Assembly: GCA_016713825.1 (NCBI GenBank)
Contig: JADJOJ010000003.1
Span: forward strand, 186,001-250,000
From: Candidatus Leptofilum gracile
GTDB lineage: Bacteria; Chloroflexota; Anaerolineae; Promineifilales; Promineifilaceae
Direction of reading: 5' to 3'
Length of the DNA stretch: 64,000 bases
Shown here piece after piece: positions 59,218 through 64,000 of this stretch. The notes beneath the pieces are model-generated. The model made no database searches. It had not been told where the DNA came from and saw only the letters and a list, made by a program, of their open reading frames with translations. Numbering within the stretch: the first letter of the stretch is position 1; every line of letters starts with the position of its first letter. Both the position numbers and the translations under genes were made by a program.

Positions 59218-61894
59218 CTTTCTTGAATCCTTCTATCAGGTGCAATAAATCTGACTTTTGGAACGGTTTGGTTATAAACCCATCGGCCCCAGACGCCTGT
59301 GCCTGGGCTTCGTCTGCTTGCTGAGTGGCGGCGGTAAATATGATGATGGGAATGTGCTGTGTGGTTTTGTTGGCTTTCAACGTTTTGCACACGTCATAGC
59401 CAGAAATGCCCGGCAGCCAGGCATCTAGCAAGATGAGGTTGGGGTGGTCTTGCATGGCGGCTTTTAGGCCGGTGGCGCTGGTGTGGGCGGTGATCACCTG
59501 GTAATGGTCAGCCAGCATGCGCTCGGTTATATCAATGGCGGCCGTTTCATCATCAATGATGAGGATTTTGGTGTGGCCATTGCTGTAAATGGCGGCCTCG
59601 GCTTCTGGGGCGGCGTGGCTGAACTTGGTGGCTTTATAGATGGGGGTGGGGGAAACGGCCGTTTCTGCCGCTTCTGCCGCTGCCGCAAAAGGCAGCCGCA
59701 CATGAAAAGTGCTCCCTTCGCCATACACACTCTCTACCCAGACCTCGCCCTGGTGCGCCTCCACAATACCTTTCACAATGGGTAGCCCCAGACCGCTGCC
59801 GCCTGCCATAAAAGAATCCTTCCCCGTTTTGTGTTTAGACAGGTCGCCAGCCGTGTAAAAACGGCTAAAGATCTTGTCCTGATGTTCCGGCTGAATGCCG
59901 ACCCCGTTGTCTTGCACCGTCAGGTGCAGCTTGTTCGCTTCTGCGTGGGCGGTGATGGTGATTTGGCCCCCGTCTGGCGTGTATTTGATGGCGTTCCCCA
60001 GCAAATTGATAAGCACCTGGCTAATGCGGTCCTGGTCGCCAACCAGCGGTGGCAAATTAGCCGGGGCCTCAATCACCAGCGAATGGTGGCGACGATCGAG
60101 CGTTGGCTTCTGCTCCAGGGCAATTTCATGCAGCAGTTGGGCCACATCGAACGGCTCTGGGTGCAGGGCCAGCTTGTTTTCTTCAATGCGAGACAGGTCT
60201 AGCAGCTCGGTAACAATGCGGGCCAGCCGGACGGTGTTGCGCGAAACGGTTTTGAGCATTTGCTGCTGCTCGTCGTTAACCGGGCCAGCATTGCCGTCTT
60301 GCAGCAGCTCCACGTACCCTTTAATGGCGATGAGCGGCGTGCGCAGCTCGTGCGAAGCCATGGAGATAAATTGGGATTTCAGCGCGTCTAGCTTTTTTAA
60401 TTCAGCATTGGCGGTGGCAATTTCGCCAATGTTGTGCTGTAGATCATCGGCCATCTGGTTGAAGGTTTTGGCCAGGTCTTCAATTTCATCACCCGAGTGC
60501 ACGACGATGCGGTGTTCCAGCTCGCCAGCGCCAAATTTGCGGGTGCCTTCTTCTAGCTGGTGAATGGGCGTAGAAATGGAGCGGGAGAACAGCAGGGCCA
60601 GGGGCACCACCAGCAGCACAATGCCACCCAGGGTTAGCAGAAATTTGGTAATAAAATCATGTGAGCGCTCTTGGATGACAACGGCCGTTTCCGCCGTATT
60701 CTGCTCGATTTTGACATTGGTTTGCAGCGCGGGGGCAATCACCTCGCTAACCGGCACCACAATGCCCACGCTCCAATGGGTCACCTCAACCGGGTGATAC
60801 GCAAAAAAGTAGCTGGTGTCGGTTTCCTCAGCCCCGGCTGTATAGGTGGTTAAATTGGTTTCCCCGGCAATCATCGCCTGGATCAGCTGTAAAAAATTTT
60901 CGTCCTCGCTTTCATTCAGGAAAAAGGCGAACTCTTCATCGTTGCCAAAATCGCCAGACAAGCTGCCCTGGAAGCCCAGAAACCGTGACGCACGTTCGGG
61001 GAAGGCAATTGCCTGGCCCTGGTCAGACATCAAAAAGGCGAAACCGGTTTGCTCAACCTGTACGTTGAGAATCTCATCAATCATTTTGCCCAGGGTGATG
61101 TCGATACCCACAACTCCTTTTAGCTGATCGCCCACGTATACCGGGGCCACGCAAGAAACCATCCAACCCAGCCCGGCCGGGTCCCAATAAAGCTCTGTCC
61201 ACACAGGCTGGCGGGTGGGATTGTGGGTGGCGTCAGCCAAAAAGAAGAAATCGAATGAGCTCAAATCCATGTCAGACGGGAACTGCTCGGTTGCATCAAT
61301 CCACAAATAGTCGTTGTCGATGAAGGGCATGCCGCGTGAGAGTTGGCTGCTGGTGTTGAGGTAAAGCTGCACGGCGTAGGGATTGCTGTGGGCAATGCTG
61401 CGGAATTTCACGTCCATAAATTCGGTGAGGTGAATTTCATCTAGCAATGCCTGGCTGGCCTGCCCCTGGGCGTCTAGCCCCAGGGTAGAGGCTACCAGCC
61501 AGGAGTTTTCGTTGGGTGCCTGGCTGCCGAAGGAGCCGTTGGCGGCGTAGGTGTAGGTGGTGGTGTGCGGGTAACGGCCGTAACTGTCTGGATGGTTGTA
61601 CAAAAAGGTGGCATAGGCGGCCAATTCGGCCGTATCTGCCGCTACCCGGGCTAAAACCTCGTTGATGTCCCCTGCAATGGCCCCTGTGTGGTGGTTCAGG
61701 TCTAGCTGCTTTTCGCGGGTCAGCGCCGCCATGCTGTCTGTCATGGCCAGCGAGGCAACGTTTTGGCTGCTCTCAGTTGCAATTTCTCGCAGCCGCAAGC
61801 TGTTGTTGTACCCAATAATCCCCGCTAAAAGTAGGGGGATTAGCGTTGTACACAGCAGTACAGCAATCAATTTTGTAGATATTTTGATGTGCAT
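59210..61894 (-). CDS. Membrane sensor histidine kinase (dCache-HAMP-HisKA-HATPase-REC)
   Basis: An 894-residue kinase. The first membrane helix (about 8-27) and a second (about 425-450) bound a large outer sensor domain of the dCache type (about 35-400, with YFFAYHPVEVTHWSVGIVVP). HAMP follows (about 450-500), then HisKA (H near 513 in MASHELRTPLIAIKGY), HATPase (about 620-740) and a C-terminal receiver (LILLDAWLPGISGYDVC). It is probably the upstream sensor that hands phosphate to the hybrid kinase translated from the same mRNA. dCache domains bind small molecules such as amino acids; the ligand is unknown. AAGGAAC precedes the ATG. Confidence 0.93.
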   Translation of the reverse strand: MHIKISTKLIAVLLCTTLIPLLLAGIIGYNNSLRLREIATESSQNVASLAMTDSMAALTREKQLDLNHHTGAIAGDINEVLARVAADTAELAAYATFLYNHPDSYGRYPHTTTYTYAANGSFGSQAPNENSWLVASTLGLDAQGQASQALLDEIHLTEFMDVKFRSIAHSNPYAVQLYLNTSSQLSRGMPFIDNDYLWIDATEQFPSDMDLSSFDFFFLADATHNPTRQPVWTELYWDPAGLGWMVSCVAPVYVGDQLKGVVGIDITLGKMIDEILNVQVEQTGFAFLMSDQGQAIAFPERASRFLGFQGSLSGDFGNDEEFAFFLNESEDENFLQLIQAMIAGETNLTTYTAGAEETDTSYFFAYHPVEVTHWSVGIVVPVSEVIAPALQTNVKIEQNTAETAVVIQERSHDFITKFLLTLGGIVLLVVPLALLFSRSISTPIHQLEEGTRKFGAGELEHRIVVHSGDEIEDLAKTFNQMADDLQHNIGEIATANAELKKLDALKSQFISMASHELRTPLIAIKGYVELLQDGNAGPVNDEQQQMLKTVSRNTVRLARIVTELLDLSRIEENKLALHPEPFDVAQLLHEIALEQKPTLDRRHHSLVIEAPANLPPLVGDQDRISQVLINLLGNAIKYTPDGGQITITAHAEANKLHLTVQDNGVGIQPEHQDKIFSRFYTAGDLSKHKTGKDSFMAGGSGLGLPIVKGIVEAHQGEVWVESVYGEGSTFHVRLPFAAAAEAAETAVSPTPIYKATKFSHAAPEAEAAIYSNGHTKILIIDDETAAIDITERMLADHYQVITAHTSATGLKAAMQDHPNLILLDAWLPGISGYDVCKTLKANKTTQHIPIIIFTAATQQADEAQAQASGADGFITKPFQKSDLLHLIEGFKKDA

Positions 61895-62112
61895 AAGCGT
61901 TGTTCCTTAAGCCAAAGTTGGGGTTCTGGTATCGCTTCGAATTGCTATTGCAGGCAACAATTAAAGTATAAATTTTGGCAAACAGCTGCCTCAATGGGAA
62001 AAGAAGACCAAACGCCGTGAAGGAGCCGTAAAGAACTGCCTTTGCCATCCGGCCCAGGCCATCTTTTTTTAGCGGTGTGCCCATGCGAGATACAGTTTGC
62101 TACAATGGAGGC

Positions 62113-62964
62113 ATGAATAGCTCTAAAAACGCTCCGCTTGTTGTGGCCTTTGTGGCCGATTTACTGTTTACGACGCGCATTCAAAACGTGGTGGATCATC
62201 TGGGTTGGCGCATTGAGTGGGTGGAAACGGCCGTATCCATCGGCACCCCCCACTCCCCCAACCAGCCTGAACGCCCCGGCGAATCCTTGCACGGCACCGA
62301 GGGCAAACTGTTTGAGCAAATCACCGCCTGGCAGCCCGCCCTGCTGCTGTTCGACCTCACCAACCCGCAAATCCCCTGGCGACGCTGGATGCCCATCCTC
62401 AAATCCTCCCCCGCCACGCGCCGCCTGCCCATCCTCGCCTTTGGCCCGCATGAAGACAAAGAAACGATGCAAGACGCCAAAAAGCTGGGGGCCAACTGGG
62501 TGGTGGGGCGCTCTCGCTTCACCTCGGCCATGCCAGACCTGCTGCAAAAATACGCCCGCATCCCAGACCGCGACGCCCTGGCCGCCAGCTGCGCTGAGCC
62601 GCTGGCCGAGCTGGCCAAAGAAGGCATTGCCCTTTTTAACCAGGGCGAATATTACAAATGCCACGACGCCCTGGAAGAGGCGTGGATGGCGGACCAAAGC
62701 CCGGCGCGAGAGCTGTATCGGGGCATTTTGCAGGTGGGCATTGCCTACTACCAAATTCAGCGGGGCAACTACCGGGGGGCAATCAAGATGCTGCTGCGCC
62801 TGCGCCAATGGCTAGACCCGCTGCCGCCAGTTTGCCGGGGGGTCAATATCGCCAAGCTGCGCCAAAACGCCGCCGAGGTTCAGGAAATTCTTACCGAGCT
62901 GGGGCCAGAGCGGGTGGGGGCGTTTGATACGGCCGTCATCCAACCCATCGAATACGCCGACTGA
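62113..62964 (+). CDS. Receiver-like/DUF309 fusion protein
   Basis: A 283-residue protein in two parts. The N-terminal half (about 1-145) has a receiver-like alpha/beta fold (VVAFVADLLFTTRIQNVV, LLLFDLTNPQIPWRRWMPIL), with D kept in LLFDLT but without the acidic pair at the start. The C-terminal half (about 165-275) is a DUF309 domain: ALFNQGEYYKCHDALEEAW, LYRGILQVGIAYYQIQRGNY and GAIKMLLRLRQWL, a helical family of unknown function. The fusion links signalling to DUF309. The start at 62113 follows GGAGG closely; a GTG at 62077 in frame is possible. Confidence 0.75.
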   Translation: MNSSKNAPLVVAFVADLLFTTRIQNVVDHLGWRIEWVETAVSIGTPHSPNQPERPGESLHGTEGKLFEQITAWQPALLLFDLTNPQIPWRRWMPILKSSPATRRLPILAFGPHEDKETMQDAKKLGANWVVGRSRFTSAMPDLLQKYARIPDRDALAASCAEPLAELAKEGIALFNQGEYYKCHDALEEAWMADQSPARELYRGILQVGIAYYQIQRGNYRGAIKMLLRLRQWLDPLPPVCRGVNIAKLRQNAAEVQEILTELGPERVGAFDTAVIQPIEYAD

Positions 62965-63003
62965 TTCTTTGAAGCAAATCATTTAGCATGGTGTATCTAT
63001 GAT

Positions 63004-63053
63004 GCGTGATGCGTGAGGCGTGAGGCATTCTGGTCACGCGTCACGCATCACGC
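63004..63053. repeat. GCGTGATGCGTGA hairpin
   Basis: Perfect 13-bp arms GCGTGATGCGTGA (63004-63016) and TCACGCATCACGC (63041-63053) with further iterated GCGTGAGGC words. The same words flank the G/C tract at 47262-47278. Confidence 0.7.
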
Positions 63054-63107
63054 CAAGAAACCCCCAAGCCCCCCATCTGCGCAATTTGTGGTTTTTAATT
63101 TTCCCCC

Positions 63108-63136
63108 TTGACTTTGACACTGTGTCAAGCTGTAAG
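63108..63136 (+). promoter_or_regulatory. Promoter with palindromic operator upstream of the epimerase gene
   Basis: TTGACT (63108-63113), 17 bp and TGTAAG (63131-63136) form a promoter-like pair. Inside the spacer lies the perfect palindrome TTGACAC-T-GTGTCAA (63114-63128), the size of a TetR-type operator. The gene starts at 63177. No TetR gene is in the window. Confidence 0.6.
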
Positions 63137-63176
63137 CTCCTGGCAGTTAAACAAAAACAACTTCAGGAGTTGAATC

Positions 63177-64000
63177 ATGAACCAACAAATTGAGCATGTC
63201 ATTTTAGGCACCGGCCAGCTGGGTCTGGCCATTATGGATGAATTGGTGGCCGCCGGGCAGCCCGTGAAGCTGGTAAACCGCAGCGGGCGCGTCAACGAAA
63301 CCTTGCCTGCTGGCGTCATTTTGGCAACGGCCGATGCCACCAATCCCGACGAAGTAGCCCGCGTCACAGCCGGAGCCAACGTCGTTTTCTTCTGCGTGCA
63401 GCCCGCCTACCACCAATGGCCAGAGAAGTTCCCGCCGCTGGCGGCCAGCGTCATCGAGGGCGTGGCCCGCAGCGGGGCCAAGCTGGTGTTTGGCGACAAT
63501 CTGTACATGTACGGCCCAACCGCTGGCCAACCGCTCCACGAGAATTTGCCCTATGCCGCCGCCACGCGCAAGGGAAAAGCGCGGGCGCAGGTGGCCAACC
63601 TGCTGCTGGCGGCCCACAAAGCGGGCAAACTCCAGGTAACCATCGGCCGCGCCTCCGACTTTTACGGCCCGCGCGTTACCGATTCTATGGCGGGGGAGAT
63701 GCTGTTTGAGGCGGCGCTGCACGGCAAAACGGTGAACCTGACCGGTAACCTGAATTTGCCCCACACGCTCACCTACATTCGGGATTTTGCCCGGGCACTG
63801 GTGATCCTGAGCCAAAACGAGGCGGCATACGGCCGTACCTGGCACGTCCCCAGCGCCGAAACCCTCACTCAAAACCAATTCATCAAGCTGGTGGAAGCGG
63901 AAATCGGCCAGCCGATCAAGGTGCGCACAGCCGGCAAAATGATCCTGCGGCTCATTGGCTTGTTTAATCCAGCGGCCGGTGAGGTGGTAGAAATGATGTA
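63177..64000 (+). CDS. NAD-dependent epimerase/dehydratase-type protein, partial
   Basis: The first 274 codons of an extended-SDR protein that runs off the right edge. The N-terminal dinucleotide-binding motif is ILGTGQLGLAIMDEL, and NVVFFCVQPAYHQWPEKFP matches the position of the second conserved region. Active-site features are DNLYMYGPTAGQP (Tyr) and the later Lys in RKGKARAQV, and RASDFYGPRVTDS is the substrate-binding part. It likely acts on a sugar nucleotide or a small carbonyl compound; the substrate is unknown. The AGGAG lies 8 bp before the ATG. Confidence 0.88.
   Translation, partial: MNQQIEHVILGTGQLGLAIMDELVAAGQPVKLVNRSGRVNETLPAGVILATADATNPDEVARVTAGANVVFFCVQPAYHQWPEKFPPLAASVIEGVARSGAKLVFGDNLYMYGPTAGQPLHENLPYAAATRKGKARAQVANLLLAAHKAGKLQVTIGRASDFYGPRVTDSMAGEMLFEAALHGKTVNLTGNLNLPHTLTYIRDFARALVILSQNEAAYGRTWHVPSAETLTQNQFIKLVEAEIGQPIKVRTAGKMILRLIGLFNPAAGEVVEMM

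Overview
The window looks like a chromosomal segment of a moderately GC-rich bacterium, most likely a Chloroflexota (Anaerolineae-like) lineage. I infer this from style, not from a marker gene: secreted proteins carry a YLPxI(x)K/N motif, one lipoprotein has an EVTR-repeat linker, and there are PrsW-family proteins, a CarH/LitR-type B12 regulator next to a photolyase, and many NarL-type and hybrid signalling proteins. No rRNA, tRNA, CRISPR array, transposase or integrase was found. The palindrome ACGGCCGT occurs about 95 times by hand count, roughly once per 670 bp, in coding and non-coding DNA alike. It resembles the HIP1 palindrome of cyanobacteria in density but has a different sequence.

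Layout. 1-7.8 kb is mostly housekeeping: a partial MraY/WecA-type transferase, upp, ruvB, a DUF2905 protein, two tandem CNNM/CorC proteins, a small membrane protein and an M32 carboxypeptidase. 7.8-11.1 kb is a light-response module: a MerR/B12-binding regulator followed by a photolyase. 11.3-22.1 kb is the most interesting region, a minus-strand cluster with every part of a ubiquitin-like conjugation pathway: E1, Ubl, E2, two JAMM peptidases and two RING-like zinc proteins (one membrane-anchored). Upstream of these lie a protein of unknown function that shares a PLTIT motif with a RING protein, and a large dynamin-like GTPase. A HEPN-MNT toxin-antitoxin pair with a broken HEPN gene is inserted in the opposite orientation inside the cluster.

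22.3-42.1 kb holds a GNAT acetyltransferase, a secreted beta-helix CSLREA protein, an operon of a degenerate PrsW homologue with a membrane-anchored protein and a trypsin-like lipoprotein, an ArsA/Get3-type ATPase, several membrane proteins, an intact PrsW, queA, a secreted subtilase, a methyltransferase gene interrupted by two in-frame TGA codons, a GH31 glucosidase and a LysM lipoprotein. 42.2-47.2 kb is a MarR regulator with a heterodimeric ABC exporter, ending at a clear terminator. 47.3-48.5 kb is an almost pure G/C tract of about 1.2 kb between inverted repeats; it is very probably a sequencing or assembly artefact.

48.6-62 kb holds stress genes (dps, CsbD-like, an SDR fragment), a NarL-type histidine kinase with three response-regulator genes (one receiver-only, one with a dead receiver), a secreted expansin and two large sensor kinases. 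The window closes with a receiver-like/DUF309 fusion and a partial NAD-dependent epimerase gene behind a palindromic operator.

Intergenic DNA is rich in hairpins built from iterated short words. Two longer elements have long inverted-repeat arms, and one structured element of about 190 bp is present twice, 46 kb apart. In the ubiquitin-like cluster the E1 should activate the Ubl, the E2 should accept it, the RING proteins could direct it to targets, and the JAMM proteins could remove it. The GTPase and the two transmembrane components suggest that the process acts at a membrane.
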